The position numbers and the translations under genes were made by a program. The notes below the pieces were generated by a model. The model worked only from the letters and a program-made list of their open reading frames with translations. It was not told where the DNA came from and made no database searches. DNA of 64,000 nt from an uncultured Marinobacter sp. (GTDB lineage: Bacteria; Pseudomonadota; Gammaproteobacteria; Pseudomonadales; Oleiphilaceae): assembly GCF_947259545.1 (NCBI RefSeq), contig NZ_CAMYMK010000009.1, forward strand, positions 62,001 through 126,000, read 5' to 3'. Of this stretch, positions 35,045 to 47,668 are shown piece after piece. The number at the start of each line of letters is the position of its first letter. The stretch's first letter is position 1.

Positions 35045-36076
35045 TTATGCGTTCCCCTGTTCCTGCTGAGCTTTCTTCGCTTTCTTACCCTTTTTGCCTT
35101 TGCTATTGGCCTTTTCGTCGGCGGCTTCGGCCGTTGCCAGCACTTCCTGGCGCAGAGCCTCGGGCGCCAGCGGGAAGCCGAGCTTGCGACGGCTGTCGAA
35201 GTAGGCCTGGGCCACGGCACGGGCGAGGGTGCGAACACGCAGGATGAAACGTTGACGCTCGGTTACGGAAATGGCGTGACGGGCATCGAGCAGGTTGAAG
35301 GTGTGGGAGGCTTTCAGCACCTGCTCGTAGGCAGGCAGCGCCAGACCGGCTTCGATCAGCCGTGCACTCTCACGCTCGTGGACATCGAAGCTGTGAAACA
35401 GGAAGTCGGTGTCGGCATGTTCGAAGTTGTAGGTGGACATTTCCACTTCCTGCTGGTGGAAAACGTCGCCGTAGGTAACCACGCCGTCCGGACCTTCGGT
35501 CCACACCAGGTCGTACACGCTGTCCACGCCCTGCAGGTACATGGCGATGCGCTCCAGACCGTAGGTCAGCTCACCGGTGACCGGGTAGCATTCCAGGCCG
35601 CCAACCTGCTGGAAGTAGGTGAACTGGGTCACTTCCATGCCATTGAGCCAGATTTCCCAGCCCAGGCCCCAGGCGCCCAGGGTGGGTGATTCCCAGTTGT
35701 CTTCCACAAAGCGGATGTCGTGAACCAGCGGATCCAGACCCAGCGCCTTCAGGGAATCCAGGTACAGCTCCTGGATATTATCGGGGGAAGGCTTCAGTAC
35801 CACCTGGAACTGATAGTAATGCTGCAGGCGGTTGGGATTCTCGCCATAGCGCCCGTCAGTGGGACGTCGGCTGGGCTGAACGTAGGCAGCATTCCAGGTT
35901 TCCGGGCCAATGGAGCGCAGAAAGGTTGCCGGGTGAAAGGTGCCCGCACCCACTTCCATATCCAGTGGCTGGAGTACCACGCAGCCGTGCTGCGCCCAGA
36001 AGTTCTGCAGAGCCAGAATCAGACCCTGGAAGGTTTTGACGTCCGGGGTATTGTTAGAAGTTGCCTTGTCTGTCAC
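35045..36076 (-). CDS. glyQ: Glycyl-tRNA synthetase alpha subunit, with lysine-rich tail
   Basis: About 343 aa catalytic chain of class II glycyl-tRNA synthetase, with [22 protein letters not shown], the class II motif region [14 protein letters not shown] and the C-terminal [14 protein letters not shown] chose a GTG start at 36076 with AGG eight bases upstream; the longer ORF adds 24 unconserved residues. After the usual end the protein has about 40 extra residues finishing in an Ala/Lys-rich tail ([15 protein letters not shown]), a probable disordered RNA-binding extension absent from E. coli GlyQ. It lies 135 bp after trkA. Confidence 0.95.
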   Translation of the reverse strand: MTDKATSNNTPDVKTFQGLILALQNFWAQHGCVVLQPLDMEVGAGTFHPATFLRSIGPETWNAAYVQPSRRPTDGRYGENPNRLQHYYQFQVVLKPSPDNIQELYLDSLKALGLDPLVHDIRFVEDNWESPTLGAWGLGWEIWLNGMEVTQFTYFQQVGGLECYPVTGELTYGLERIAMYLQGVDSVYDLVWTEGPDGVVTYGDVFHQQEVEMSTYNFEHADTDFLFHSFDVHERESARLIEAGLALPAYEQVLKASHTFNLLDARHAISVTERQRFILRVRTLARAVAQAYFDSRRKLGFPLAPEALRQEVLATAEAADEKANSKGKKGKKAKKAQQEQGNA

Positions 36077-36211
36077 GACGATTGCCTGCTGATCGGTCTG
36101 TGTGTGGTGCCCCGTTAAACGGTCGGGGTACTCTGAAAAAAGGCGCATTATACGCTGGCCAAACGTGTATTTCTAAGTGGCGTTCACAGCCTTGTTTTTG
36201 CGCTGTTTCTG

Positions 36212-37615
36212 CTAGAAGAACGTGAGGCCCACCTGGAACAGTTTTTCCACGTCCCGTATTCGGGTTTTGTCCACCAGGAACAGGATCACGTGGTCGTCTG
36301 GCTGCACCCGCAGGTGATCGTGGGCGATCAGTACCTCGTTGTGGCGAACAATCGCGCCGATGGTGGTGCCTTCGGGCAGCGCGATCTCGTCCAGGCGCTT
36401 GCCCACCACCTTGGAGGACCGATGATCACCGTGGGCGATCGCCTCGATGGCCTCGGCGGCGCCCCGACGCAGTGAGTGAACGTTCACAACGTCCCCGCGA
36501 CGCACGTGGGTCAGCAGGCTGCCAATGGTGGTCTGCTGGGGTGAAATGGCTACGTCTATGTCACCACCCTGGATCAGATCAACGTAATCCGGGTTGTTGA
36601 TCAGGGTCAGCACCTTGCGGGCACCGAGGCGCTTGGCCAGCAGCGATGCCATGATGTTGGCTTCATCGTCATTGGTGACGGCGCAGAACACGTCGGTATT
36701 CTCGATGTTCTCTTCCAGCAGGATGTCCTTGTTGGCAGCGTTACCTTCCAGCACCACCGTCTTGCGCAGGTTCTCCGAAAGCATCACGCAGCGTTCGCGA
36801 TTTCGCTCCAGAAGTTTCACCTGATAGCGGTTCTCCAGGGTATGGGCCAGGCGCTGGCCGATGTTGCCGCCACCACAGATAAAGATGCGCTTGTAGGGTT
36901 TCTCCAGTGGCTGGAGTTCACTCATCACCGAGCGAATGTGGTCGGAGGCGGCAATGAAGAACACCTCGTCGCCGTCTTCGATGACGGTGTCACCCTGGGG
37001 CATGATGGCCCGGTTCTTCCGGAAGATGGCCGCCACCCGGGTGTCGATCTTGGGCATGTGGGTGCGCAGGTAAGACAGCTCGTGGCCCACCAGTGGGCCC
37101 CCTTCTGTCGCACGAATGGCGACCAGCCGGGTGAGACCTTTGGAGAATTCCAGTACCTGCAGGGCGCCCGGGTATTCAATCAGCCGGGTAATGTGTTTGG
37201 TGACCAGGTGTTCCGGGCTGATGAGGACATCGATGGGAAAACCTCGCAGGCTGTCCAGGTCCTTTTTCTGCTCCCGCTGGTAAAACAACTCTGTTTTTGC
37301 CAGGTAGGCATTGGCGCGAACCCGGCAGATGGTTGTTGGCGTTTTGTACAGCAGTTTGGCGACCTGGCAGGCCACCATGTTGGTCTCGTCGCTGTTGGTG
37401 ACGGCGATGATCATGTCGCCGTCTTCCGCGCCGGCCTGCCTCAGTACCGTGGGAAAGGACGCCTTGCCCTGCACCGTGCGAATGTCGAGGCGATCCTGTA
37501 GCTCCCGCAGGCGGGTGCTGTCGCTGTCGATCACGGTGATATCATTGGCTTCGTTGGCCAGGTTTTCCGCCAGTGTGCCGCCGACCTGGCCGGCACCGAG
37601 AATCAGGATTTTCAT
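36212..37615 (-). CDS. trkA: Trk potassium uptake regulator TrkA
   Basis: 467 aa peripheral membrane protein that gates TrkH/TrkG K+ channels. It has two tandem RCK units, each a Rossmann fold binding NAD(H) ([19 protein letters not shown] at the start and [19 protein letters not shown] near residue 230), each followed by an RCK-C domain. The ATG overlaps the rsmB stop by 4 nt. The operon order def, fmt, rsmB, trkA is conserved from Pseudomonas to E. coli. No terminator is evident in the 135 bp before glyQ. Confidence 0.96.
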   Translation of the reverse strand: MKILILGAGQVGGTLAENLANEANDITVIDSDSTRLRELQDRLDIRTVQGKASFPTVLRQAGAEDGDMIIAVTNSDETNMVACQVAKLLYKTPTTICRVRANAYLAKTELFYQREQKKDLDSLRGFPIDVLISPEHLVTKHITRLIEYPGALQVLEFSKGLTRLVAIRATEGGPLVGHELSYLRTHMPKIDTRVAAIFRKNRAIMPQGDTVIEDGDEVFFIAASDHIRSVMSELQPLEKPYKRIFICGGGNIGQRLAHTLENRYQVKLLERNRERCVMLSENLRKTVVLEGNAANKDILLEENIENTDVFCAVTNDDEANIMASLLAKRLGARKVLTLINNPDYVDLIQGGDIDVAISPQQTTIGSLLTHVRRGDVVNVHSLRRGAAEAIEAIAHGDHRSSKVVGKRLDEIALPEGTTIGAIVRHNEVLIAHDHLRVQPDDHVILFLVDKTRIRDVEKLFQVGLTFF

Positions 37616-38913
37616 AGCTCAGGTTTCTCCAGCACGGCGTAGAAGAAGCCGTCATGGCTGTCGGGATTCGGTAACAGTTGTCTGCCTGCAGTCATATCGC
37701 GCCCCCAGGTAACGTCCGGGTCAACCAGCGTTACATCGGAACACTGTTTGAGGAATCGCTGGATTATACGGTGATTCTCCTGGGGGAACACGGAACAGGT
37801 GGCATAAACCAGCCGGCCTCCGGGTTTGAGAATCTGCCACATGGCATCCAGCAATCCGAGCTGGATCGACGCCAGGGGAACTATATCCGACTCCCGTCGC
37901 AGCAGTTTGATATCCGGATGACGGCGGATGACACCACTGGCGCTGCAGGGCACGTCCAACAGGATGCGGTCAAACGGCTGGCCATTCCACCACTGATCGA
38001 TATCAGCCGCGTCTGCTTCTTGCAGGCTGGCCCGCAGATCGAGGCGGTCCAGGTTTTCCTGTACCCGCGGCAGGCGTTCGGCGGATTCGTCGATGGCCAC
38101 GACTTCTCCAAGTTCGCCGCACGCTTCGAGAATAGCGCAGGTTTTGCCTCCCGGTGCTGCGCAGGCGTCCAGCACCCGCTGGCCGGGAGCGAGATCCAGC
38201 AGTGTGGTGCACAGCTGGGCGGCTTCGTCCTGAACACTGACGGCACCGTCGGCAAACCATGGCAGCCGATCGACCGGTACCGGCGTGTCCAGCTGGATGC
38301 CGTGAGGCGCAAACGCGGTGGCTTGTCCCTGGATACCGGCGTCAGCGAGATGGCTGAGGTAGTCTTCCCGGGAAAATCGCAGGGCGTTGACCCTCAGGGT
38401 CATGGGGGCCTGGGCATTGTTGGCAGCGAGAATGGCCGGCCAGTCATCGGGCCAGTTATGGCGCAGTTTTTCCACCATCCACACCGGGTGGCTGAAGCGG
38501 GCGGCATCGCTTGCGGTCTCGGGGGCACCGTCTCTTTCAGCACTGCGTAATACGCCATTGACCAGGCCGGTCAGGTTGGGTTTGCCAAGGGCGCGGCAGG
38601 CTTCCACCGTCTCATTCAGCACGGCGTAGGTGGCTTGCTGGCTATAGCGCAGCTGGAACAACGCCACCAGCATCAGATGGTGAACAATCCGGTCCTGTTT
38701 GCGCAGGGACTTCTTCAGCCGCTGAGTCAGTTCATCCTCAAGGCGATGATACCAGCGACAGGTGCCATAACAGATGGCCTGCAGTTCCGGACGTTCATTG
38801 GGGGCCAACTGGTTCAGGGCTGGCGGCAGGCACTGGGTCAGTGACTGACCATTCTCCACCGATTGCAGCACGCGGGCGGCCAGGGCTCGCATGGGCTGAC
38901 TGCGGTCGTTCAT
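37612..38913 (-). CDS. rsmB: 16S rRNA m5C967 methyltransferase
   Basis: 433 aa. A NusB-like RNA-binding N-terminus (residues 1-140) precedes the SAM-dependent methyltransferase with [12 protein letters not shown] (SAM), [17 protein letters not shown] (catalytic-cycle Cys) and [12 protein letters not shown] (nucleophile Cys). It methylates C967 of 16S rRNA. The start directly follows the fmt stop without a gap, and the stop overlaps trkA. Confidence 0.96.
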   Translation of the reverse strand: MNDRSQPMRALAARVLQSVENGQSLTQCLPPALNQLAPNERPELQAICYGTCRWYHRLEDELTQRLKKSLRKQDRIVHHLMLVALFQLRYSQQATYAVLNETVEACRALGKPNLTGLVNGVLRSAERDGAPETASDAARFSHPVWMVEKLRHNWPDDWPAILAANNAQAPMTLRVNALRFSREDYLSHLADAGIQGQATAFAPHGIQLDTPVPVDRLPWFADGAVSVQDEAAQLCTTLLDLAPGQRVLDACAAPGGKTCAILEACGELGEVVAIDESAERLPRVQENLDRLDLRASLQEADAADIDQWWNGQPFDRILLDVPCSASGVIRRHPDIKLLRRESDIVPLASIQLGLLDAMWQILKPGGRLVYATCSVFPQENHRIIQRFLKQCSDVTLVDPDVTWGRDMTAGRQLLPNPDSHDGFFYAVLEKPEL

Positions 38914-39849
38914 TCAGTGCAGCTCCTGGTCGGGCAGTAACAGTTCCTTGCCGCCATTGATCAGGTCGTTGGCAGTCTGGGCGCGGGCGCCGGGAAGTTG
39001 CAGGCTGGTGATTCTGAGCACACCACTACCACAGGCCACGTCGATGCCGTCCCGTTCCCGTCGCAGCACGGTGCCCGGAGTCTTGTCAGACGATTCGTTC
39101 AGGGTTTGCGCGCGGTGTAGACGAATCCGCTGGTCATCGAGATCGGTGTAGGTGCCGGGCCAGGGATTGAAGGCGCGAATCAGCCGCTCAATGGTCGCCG
39201 CCTCGGCGGACCAGTCAATGTGACCTTCGTCCTTGGACAGTTTGTGGGCGTAGCAGGCCAGATCGTCGTTCTGGGCCTCTCCCTGAAGTTCGCCTTTTTT
39301 AAGCAACGCCAGTGCCTTGACGATAGCCTGTCCGCCCATCTCTGCCAGTCGGTCGTGGAGACTGCCACCGGTATCGTCGGGCTCAATGGCGGTCACCGCT
39401 TTCAGCAGCATGGCACCGGTGTCCAGACCCTCATCCATCTGCATGATGGTGATGCCGGTTTCCTTGTCCCCGGCGGCGATGGCGCGGTGGATCGGTGCGG
39501 CACCGCGCCAGCGTGGTAACAGCGAGGCATGGATGTTGAGGCAGCCGTGGGTGGGGATGTCCAACACCGCCTTGGGCAGGATCAGGCCATACGCGGCCAC
39601 AATCATCACATCCGCCTCAAGGCTGCGGAGTTCGTTCTGGGCTTCCGTCGTTTTCAGACTTTCAGGCTGAAAGACAGGGATGTCGGCGTCCAGCGCGACC
39701 CGTTTCACCGGGCTTGGGGTCAGCTTGCGGCCGCGACCGGAAGGACGATCGGGCTGGGAATAGACTCCCACCACGTTGTGATGGTTGGCCAGAAGAGCTT
39801 TGAGAGCGGTGGCTGCAAAATCCGGAGTGCCGGCAAACACGATTCGCAC
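38914..39849 (-). CDS. fmt: Methionyl-tRNA formyltransferase
   Basis: 311 aa enzyme that formylates initiator Met-tRNA with 10-formyl-THF. The N-terminus RIVFAGTPDFAATAL, the folate loop with catalytic Asn/His in GCLNIHASLLPRWRGAAPI, and the C-terminal OB-fold region are present. I chose a GTG start (39849), which gives the usual length; the longer ORF adds 16 unconserved residues and runs into a terminator hairpin. The 122-bp gap to def contains that hairpin. Confidence 0.95.
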   Translation of the reverse strand: MRIVFAGTPDFAATALKALLANHHNVVGVYSQPDRPSGRGRKLTPSPVKRVALDADIPVFQPESLKTTEAQNELRSLEADVMIVAAYGLILPKAVLDIPTHGCLNIHASLLPRWRGAAPIHRAIAAGDKETGITIMQMDEGLDTGAMLLKAVTAIEPDDTGGSLHDRLAEMGGQAIVKALALLKKGELQGEAQNDDLACYAHKLSKDEGHIDWSAEAATIERLIRAFNPWPGTYTDLDDQRIRLHRAQTLNESSDKTPGTVLRRERDGIDVACGSGVLRITSLQLPGARAQTANDLINGGKELLLPDQELH

Positions 39850-39879
39850 GGTGATGTTGTCTCTGTTCCGTTGAATACG

Positions 39880-39903
39880 AAAAGACCGGGTATCCACCCG
39901 GTC
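39880..39903 (-). terminator. Terminator/attenuator hairpin between def and fmt
   Basis: On the minus strand GACCGGGT/ACCCGGTC (39884-39891 with 39896-39903, 4-nt loop) is followed by TTTT (39880-39883). It lies 69 nt after the def stop and 31 nt before the fmt start, so it could reduce read-through from def into fmt-rsmB-trkA. Confidence 0.6.
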
Positions 39904-39971
39904 CGTTAATTCTGGCTGTTGTCACTGAGATCCGAGTGCTGAGAAACAGAACCGGGAATGGTTACGGGCGC

Positions 39972-40475
39972 TCAGGCACTCTTCTTGTGAAGCTTTTCCA
40001 GTTTCTTGCGAATCCGGTTACGCTTCAGGGCGCTCAGGTAATCCACGAACAGCTTACCGTTGAGGTGGTCCATTTCGTGCTGGATACACACGGCCAGCAG
40101 GCCGCGGGCTTCGAGTTCAAAGGGCTTGCCGTCGCGATCACGGGCGCGGATCATGCAGTGCTCGATCCGTGAAACATCCTCGTAGAATCCTGGTACTGAC
40201 AGGCAGCCTTCCTGCATGTCCTCCAGCTCACCGTCCAGCACTTCCACTTCGGGGTTGATGAACACCCGTGGTTCGCTCTTGTCCTCGGACAGGTCCATCA
40301 CGATGATCTGTTTGTGAACATTGACCTGGGTCGCTGCCAGGCCAATACCGGGCGCATCGTACATGGTCTCGAACATGTCGTCGATGAGCTTGCGGTCGGC
40401 GTCAGTCACCTCATCCACCGGCTTGGCAACGGTGCGCAGACGGGGATCCGGGTATTCGAGAATTTCTAGTATCAT
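39972..40475 (-). CDS. def: Peptide deformylase
   Basis: 167 aa Fe2+-dependent enzyme removing the formyl group from nascent proteins, the partner reaction to Fmt. All three motifs are present: [17 protein letters not shown] and [12 protein letters not shown], giving the Cys and two His metal ligands and the catalytic Glu. It is the first minus-strand gene of def-fmt-rsmB-trkA, divergent from the LysM gene. Confidence 0.97.
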   Translation of the reverse strand: MILEILEYPDPRLRTVAKPVDEVTDADRKLIDDMFETMYDAPGIGLAATQVNVHKQIIVMDLSEDKSEPRVFINPEVEVLDGELEDMQEGCLSVPGFYEDVSRIEHCMIRARDRDGKPFELEARGLLAVCIQHEMDHLNGKLFVDYLSALKRNRIRKKLEKLHKKSA

Positions 40476-40837
40476 ATTGCTCGTACTTTTGACCTGTGAA
40501 TGACCTGTGAACCTGAATCACACCGTTATGATTTGTAACAGTGTGACTACCATCTCCGAAATGCGACAGTGTACTGCGCATATTTCTGTACCGGGGCTAT
40601 TATGACCGGATATTCTACATTATCCCCCATCTTGACGATTGAGTACAAACTGATCAGTTGATAGTTAAAATCTCTTGACGGTGGAGTAGAATTTACTGGA
40701 AGAACAAAAGATAACATCACAATTTGCGAGACTTCTTCTATAGTATCGGAATCGGCAACGTAATATGCTGCACTCGACAGGCTGCATATCAAGAACAGAA
40801 TCCATCGATTCAAGGCACGCGATCAAGGACTTACACA
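40476..40837. promoter_or_regulatory. AT-rich divergent promoter region between def and the LysM gene
   Basis: 362 bp without a convincing gene, clearly AT-richer than its neighbours. It contains a tandem 11-bp repeat TGACCTGTGAA (40490-40500 and 40501-40511, sharing the spacing of one helical turn) and an imperfect hairpin TCACAC...GTGTGA (40518-40546). TTGACG occurs twice (from 40633 and 40676) as possible -35 elements for the LysM gene, but I could not fix a -10 box with confidence. A minus-strand 88-codon frame here begins with TTG and has no ribosome-binding site. Confidence 0.5.
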
Positions 40838-41854
40838 ATGAGGAAACTGCTGTACGCTCTGGCAGCAAGTATGCTGCTGCTAACCTCCTGGGCCCATGCA
40901 CAACCGGAGCTCAGGGCCGATCATCCCGAGCGTTACACTGTCGTGAAGGGTGACACCCTGTGGGATATTTCTGCCCGTTTTCTGAAGGATCCCTGGCAAT
41001 GGCCGGAGATCTGGCACGTGAATCCCCAGGTGCAGAATCCTCATCTGATCTACCCGGGCGACCGTCTTGCGCTGGTATACATCGATGGCCAGCAGCGCCT
41101 GACCAAGGTGGCGAGCAATGATGTGGTGAAATTATCACCGAAGGTGCGCTCCCAGCCGATTGATACGCCGATCCCGGCGATCCCTCTGGATGCGATCAGC
41201 AGCTTCCTGTCCGAGACCCGTATTGTCTCTGCTGAGGAAATCAACGGCGCCCCCTACGTATTGGAAGGTGAAGACGGTCGAATCATCACCGGTGCCGGCG
41301 ACCGCATCTACGCTCGTGGTGAAAAGCCGGCGGACAAGGTGGGCGTTTTCCGTCGCAGCAAGGAATTTCGGGATCCGGAAACCGGTGAATTCCTGGGCCT
41401 GGAAGCACGCAGCATCGCCAAGGGTGAGGTCAGCGCCGAGAATGGTGACGTGCTGACACTGAATCTCACCAAGTCCAATGAGGAGGTGCGTATCGGTGAC
41501 CGGCTGCTGGTCAGCGAAGACCGACGCCTGACAACCCAGTTCGTGCCGAGTTCTCCGGACGAAGAACTTGAAGGCGAGATGATTTCCGTCGAAGGCGGTG
41601 TCAGCCAGATCGGTCAGTATGACGTGGTGGCGATTAACCGTGGCGAACGCGAGGGCCTGGAGCCGGGCAATGTGATGGCGGTCCTGAAGAGTGGCAACCT
41701 GGTACGTGACCCGATCACCAATGAGACCATCCAGCTACCGTCTGAGCGCGCTGGCCTGATGATGGTTTTCCAGACCTACGAGAAAATGAGCTATGGTCTG
41801 ATCCTGCAGGCTACCCGACCCTTGTCGATTGGGGATAAGGTGACCAATCCCTGA
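40838..41854 (+). CDS. Exported LysM peptidoglycan-binding protein
   Basis: 338 aa. A signal peptide (MRKLLYALAASMLLLTSWAHA) leads to a LysM domain: YTVVKGDTLWDISARFLKDP...HLIYPGDRLAL (about residues 33-80). The remaining 250 residues are a conserved beta-rich region of unknown fold found with this gene in Pseudomonas relatives. ATG 40838 has AAGGA upstream; the longer frame is not supported. It is followed by a strong terminator and stands opposite def, an arrangement conserved in the lineage. Confidence 0.9.
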   Translation: MRKLLYALAASMLLLTSWAHAQPELRADHPERYTVVKGDTLWDISARFLKDPWQWPEIWHVNPQVQNPHLIYPGDRLALVYIDGQQRLTKVASNDVVKLSPKVRSQPIDTPIPAIPLDAISSFLSETRIVSAEEINGAPYVLEGEDGRIITGAGDRIYARGEKPADKVGVFRRSKEFRDPETGEFLGLEARSIAKGEVSAENGDVLTLNLTKSNEEVRIGDRLLVSEDRRLTTQFVPSSPDEELEGEMISVEGGVSQIGQYDVVAINRGEREGLEPGNVMAVLKSGNLVRDPITNETIQLPSERAGLMMVFQTYEKMSYGLILQATRPLSIGDKVTNP

Positions 41855-41885
41855 ACAACGGGACCCCGCCTGAACGCAGACCCCT

Positions 41886-41919
41886 AAAACGGGAGCCCAT
41901 CATTGGCTCCCGTTTTTTT
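41886..41919 (+). terminator. Intrinsic terminator of the LysM gene
   Basis: A 12-bp stem AAAACGGGAGCC/GGCTCCCGTTTT (41886-41897 with 41905-41916) with a 7-nt loop is followed by further T residues to 41919. It is a strong rho-independent terminator 32 nt after the stop. Confidence 0.92.
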
Positions 41920-42010
41920 ATGACATAATCATCGCCGGCGGTGCCAGGAAGGCAAACGCCGGAACGCAGTCCCGTTACTGCAGTATCAACCAGCCAGGGA
42001 AGGATGGCCC

Positions 42011-43183
42011 ATGCCCGATGTACCTACGGTTTTGACTTCGCCGGAGGCTTCCTCCGATACTTTTCATTGCGCGGCCGGTCCGTGGATAATGCTGTCTTGC
42101 CTGCCGAAATTCGGCGTGCGCCGTCGTCAGGCCGCGTTGTCTGCATTAACCGACCTCACCGACTTACTTGGCGCCAGTGTGGCGACACTGAAAGCCATTG
42201 GCCTGACGACCGAAAGCATAGAGCCGATCCAGGCATGGCAGCGTCAGGATCGGAATCACCCGGTGGTGGCGCAGGTTTGCCGGATATGGGAGGCGTGCCG
42301 GGCCCAGGGTATCTGGCTGCTAACGCCCGAAGATGACGATTACCCCGAGCCCTTGTGTCACATTCACGATGCCCCGCTGGTACTTTACTGCCTGGGACGC
42401 CGTGATCTGCTGGCGAGGGACCAGATCGGCATTGTCGGCAGTCGCAATGCCACCAGGGCCGGCCTCGACCATGCACGGAAATTTGCCGCCGCCCTCAGCG
42501 GCCAGGGATTCCTGGTGACCAGTGGCCTCGCATTGGGAATCGATGGTGCCGCCCACGCCGGTGCATTGGACGCCGGTCACCCCACCCTTGCAGTGATTGG
42601 CAGCGGCTTTGACCAACTGTATCCCAGCCAGCACCGCAAGCTCGCCGAACGCATTAGCGACCAGGGTCTGCTGATCTCCGAATACCCTCCGGGCGTCCGT
42701 GCCCGGGCGGCCCACTTTCCCCAGCGTAACCGCATCATCAGCGGCATGAGTCGGGGCGTACTGGTGGTGGAGGCGGGGCTCAAAAGCGGGTCCCTGATCA
42801 CCGCACGGCTGGCCCTGGAACAGGGGCGGGAAGTGTTTGCCATCCCCGGATCCGTCCACAGTCCGGTAGCTCGGGGCTGTCACCACCTGATCAAGCAGGG
42901 CGCCCGGCTGGTGGAAACCGTGGACGATGTGCTGGAAGAACTGGGAGCCTGGTGGTCCCCTCCCCTGGGGGGCGAACCTCGGGAAAGTCAGCATCCCCCG
43001 GCGACGGATCTGGATGCCAGGGAAATCGCGGTGCTGAAGGCTTTAGGGTATGATCCGCAGTCAACCGATCAACTGTGTTCGGAAACCGGATTGCCCGCGG
43101 ACCAGCTGATGCAGTCGCTGTTGCTGCTGGAGCTACAGGGGCTGGTCAGTTCGGTACCGGGTGGTTTTCAGAAAATTGCATGA
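42011..43183 (+). CDS. dprA: DNA processing protein DprA (RecA loader on ssDNA)
   Basis: 390 aa. It protects incoming single-stranded DNA and loads RecA during natural transformation. The Rossmann domain carries GIVGSRNATRAGLDHARKFA and TSGLALGIDGAAHAGAL, followed by NRIISGMSRGVLVVEAG; the C-terminal 60 residues are a winged-helix (DML1-like) domain. AGGGAAGG lies seven bases before the ATG. Natural competence cannot be concluded from dprA alone. Confidence 0.95.
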   Translation: MPDVPTVLTSPEASSDTFHCAAGPWIMLSCLPKFGVRRRQAALSALTDLTDLLGASVATLKAIGLTTESIEPIQAWQRQDRNHPVVAQVCRIWEACRAQGIWLLTPEDDDYPEPLCHIHDAPLVLYCLGRRDLLARDQIGIVGSRNATRAGLDHARKFAAALSGQGFLVTSGLALGIDGAAHAGALDAGHPTLAVIGSGFDQLYPSQHRKLAERISDQGLLISEYPPGVRARAAHFPQRNRIISGMSRGVLVVEAGLKSGSLITARLALEQGREVFAIPGSVHSPVARGCHHLIKQGARLVETVDDVLEELGAWWSPPLGGEPRESQHPPATDLDAREIAVLKALGYDPQSTDQLCSETGLPADQLMQSLLLLELQGLVSSVPGGFQKIA

Positions 43184-43217
43184 GCCGGATTATTCCGGCA
43201 ACGACGTATCAGAGTGA

Positions 43218-45563
<2,346 letters not shown>

Positions 45564-45618
45564 GTCGGCAGGCCGGCGATAGGCTATGCTCAAGGTCAAA
45601 ATAGATAAAAGGTCCCAG

Positions 45619-46392
45619 ATGGATATCCTTACCCTTGTGGGTCTGGTGGCGGGTGTACTGATCGTGGTGCTCGCCATGCTGGCCAACGCCTCCGTAATGA
45701 CTTTCCTGAACCTGCCGGGTCTGGCCATTGTGCTGGGCGGCACCTTTGCGGTGACCCTGGTCAAGTTCCGGCTGTCCTCGGTGATGAGCGCTTTTCGCCT
45801 GGCATTTTCCGCGGCATTCAAGGAACAGGTGGCCCGCCCGACCGAGCTGATCCGGGAAGTGGGGGAACTGGCGATGGTGGTGCGCAAGGAAGGCATTCTC
45901 GGGCTTGAGGACCACCAAACCACTGACGGATTCCTGCAAAAAGCCATCAACCTCTGCGTCGACGGCCATCCGCCGGAACTGGTGGAAGAAGCCCTGAACC
46001 AGGAAACCCAGCAGACAGCGGAGCGTTACGAGGTCTCCGAGCGGGTGTTCCGTGGCATCGGCGAATCGGCCCCGGCCATTGGCATGCTGGGTACCCTGGT
46101 TGGCCTGGTACAGATGCTCAATACCCTGGATGATCCCTCATCCATAGGCCCGGCCATGGCCATCGCCCTGTTGACCACGCTGTACGGTGCCTTTATCGCG
46201 CAACTCATTGCACTGCCGCTGGCGGACAAGCTCCAGCTCAAGGCAGAGGACGAAGCCCGCAACCAGTTGCTGATCACCACCTCGATACGCAACATCATGC
46301 GCGGTGAGAATCCCCGGGTGATGACTGAACTGCTGTCCTCCTTCGTGAATCCTGAACAGCGCACCGGCCTGGCACCGGAGCGGGAGGCCTGA
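45619..46392 (+). CDS. pomA: Flagellar stator protein, PomA type
   Basis: 257 aa from ATG 45619 (AAGG seven bases upstream; an earlier ATG adds 11 residues). Four membrane helices, MDILTLVGLVAGVLIVVLAM first, and the cytoplasmic loop with VFRGIGESAPAIGMLGTLVG before helix 3 match MotA/PomA. With PomB it forms the ion-driven stator of the flagellar motor. The Na+ type is inferred from resemblance of both proteins to Vibrio PomAB. No other flagellar genes are adjacent. Confidence 0.9.
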   Translation: MDILTLVGLVAGVLIVVLAMLANASVMTFLNLPGLAIVLGGTFAVTLVKFRLSSVMSAFRLAFSAAFKEQVARPTELIREVGELAMVVRKEGILGLEDHQTTDGFLQKAINLCVDGHPPELVEEALNQETQQTAERYEVSERVFRGIGESAPAIGMLGTLVGLVQMLNTLDDPSSIGPAMAIALLTTLYGAFIAQLIALPLADKLQLKAEDEARNQLLITTSIRNIMRGENPRVMTELLSSFVNPEQRTGLAPEREA

Positions 46393-46396
46393 CAGT

Positions 46397-47230
46397 TTGA
46401 CGGGTATCAGTCAGCAGCGCCGTCGCAAGCCGCAGAACCGCACCCCGGCCTGGATCGTCACCTTTGCCGATCTGGCCACCCTGCTGCTGACCTTCTTTAT
46501 TTTGTTGCTGTCCTTTGCCGAGATGGACATCGAGAAATACCGCGCCATGGCCAACTCCATGTCGATGGCCTTTGGCAGCGCCAATGTCCTGGCAGAAGAT
46601 ATTGGCGGCTCCCCCCTGACCATGATCGAGTCGGACACAGTGTCGCTGCCCGAGCCTTCAGACAGCACCGTCGAGGAGCCGGAATTCATTGATGAGCGAT
46701 CGGCTGGCGACGCCCCGACCAAAATTCAGGCAGGTGTGATCGAACTTGCCAGCCGCCTGATCAGTGAGCTGGAATCGGAAGTGGCCTCGGAAACGCTTAA
46801 TGTGAACTACAACGAGAATCGGGTGGTGATCCGTTTTTCCGAAGAGGCGACCTTCCGCTCCGGAGAGGCGGCCATCAAGCCGGACATGATTCCGATCATC
46901 GAACGGGTGGTTGGCGTGCTGGCCCAGTGCAGTGGCGATGTTCTGGTATCCGGTTACACCGATGATCGCCCGATCTCCAGCAGCCGCTACCGCTCCAACT
47001 GGGATCTCTCTGCGGCGCGGGCAGTGTCGGTGGTCCACGAGCTGGTGCTGAATCGCCAATTGCCCGCGGAGCGGGTGGTAGCCGCCGGGCGGGCGGAAAC
47101 CAACCCGCTGGTGCCCAATGACAGTGAGGCAAACCGCGCAAAGAACCGCCGGGTTGAAATTGCCATTCGCGACCCCGAATGCGCGGACTCCGTAGCTACG
47201 GACACTCTGCCGGTGGAAATCCTGCCATAG
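46397..47230 (+). CDS. pomB: Flagellar stator protein, PomB type, with OmpA-like C-terminus
   Basis: 277 aa. One membrane helix with the ion-binding Asp25 (IVTFADLATLLLTFFILLLS), followed by SFAEMDIEKYRAMANSMSMAFG, which closely matches PomB, then a periplasmic linker and an OmpA-like peptidoglycan-binding domain (VSGYTDDRPISSSRYRSNWDLSAARA, split here by memory of the family). The start is a TTG with GGGAGG nine bases upstream, inside the end of pomA, four bases after its stop. No alternative ATG is in frame before the helix. Confidence 0.9.
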   Translation: MTGISQQRRRKPQNRTPAWIVTFADLATLLLTFFILLLSFAEMDIEKYRAMANSMSMAFGSANVLAEDIGGSPLTMIESDTVSLPEPSDSTVEEPEFIDERSAGDAPTKIQAGVIELASRLISELESEVASETLNVNYNENRVVIRFSEEATFRSGEAAIKPDMIPIIERVVGVLAQCSGDVLVSGYTDDRPISSSRYRSNWDLSAARAVSVVHELVLNRQLPAERVVAAGRAETNPLVPNDSEANRAKNRRVEIAIRDPECADSVATDTLPVEILP

Positions 47231-47350
47231 CGAGCCTTATGCTTCAGTGACAGCTCCTCATAGTCATTTCAACTAACTTCTTTGCTTTCAGATCTTTATA
47301 CTGTGCACCCAGTTATGAACCATAAGCCGGAAAAATACCGGAGGGAGACT

Positions 47351-47668
47351 ATGAGCGGACCGGACAAACCCAAAGTCATTGGCGAAGAGTGGAGCGACGA
47401 GCGGGTCAGGAGTTTTCTCGCCATCGAACCGGCAGAAGCTGGTATAAACCCGGATTTTCATGTGTTGCAGAAAGCCTACCGGGCCATGCGTGCCGAGGAT
47501 TTCGAGCGCTTTATTGCGTTCTTCCTGGACGCCGGCAGGGATCTGAATGCCGTTGGTGAATCAGGCGAGACCATTCTCGACCACATCTCGGCTCACCGCA
47601 GGAGTACGGCCTATGCCGAGGCTCTGAAAGCCGCCGGAGCAAAAACAAAGGAACAGGCCGGGAGCTGA
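47351..47668 (+). CDS. PA4642-like small protein with ankyrin-like end
   Basis: 105 aa from ATG 47351 (GGAGG six bases upstream; the longer frame is not supported). KVIGEEWSDERVRSFLAIEPA and RAMRAEDFERFIAFFLDAGRDLNAVGESGETIL resemble the Pseudomonas PA4642 family, of unknown function; the second part reads like an ankyrin repeat. A TATACT element (47296-47301) upstream may be the -10 box. Its stop codon sits in the loop of a bidirectional hairpin shared with hsp20. Confidence 0.75.
   Translation: MSGPDKPKVIGEEWSDERVRSFLAIEPAEAGINPDFHVLQKAYRAMRAEDFERFIAFFLDAGRDLNAVGESGETILDHISAHRRSTAYAEALKAAGAKTKEQAGS

Noticed and set aside
40547..40813. 88-codon minus-strand frame with a hydrophobic N-terminus in the def-LysM gap
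   Set aside because: Starts with TTG, has no ribosome-binding site, and lies across the LysM promoter; not strong enough to call.
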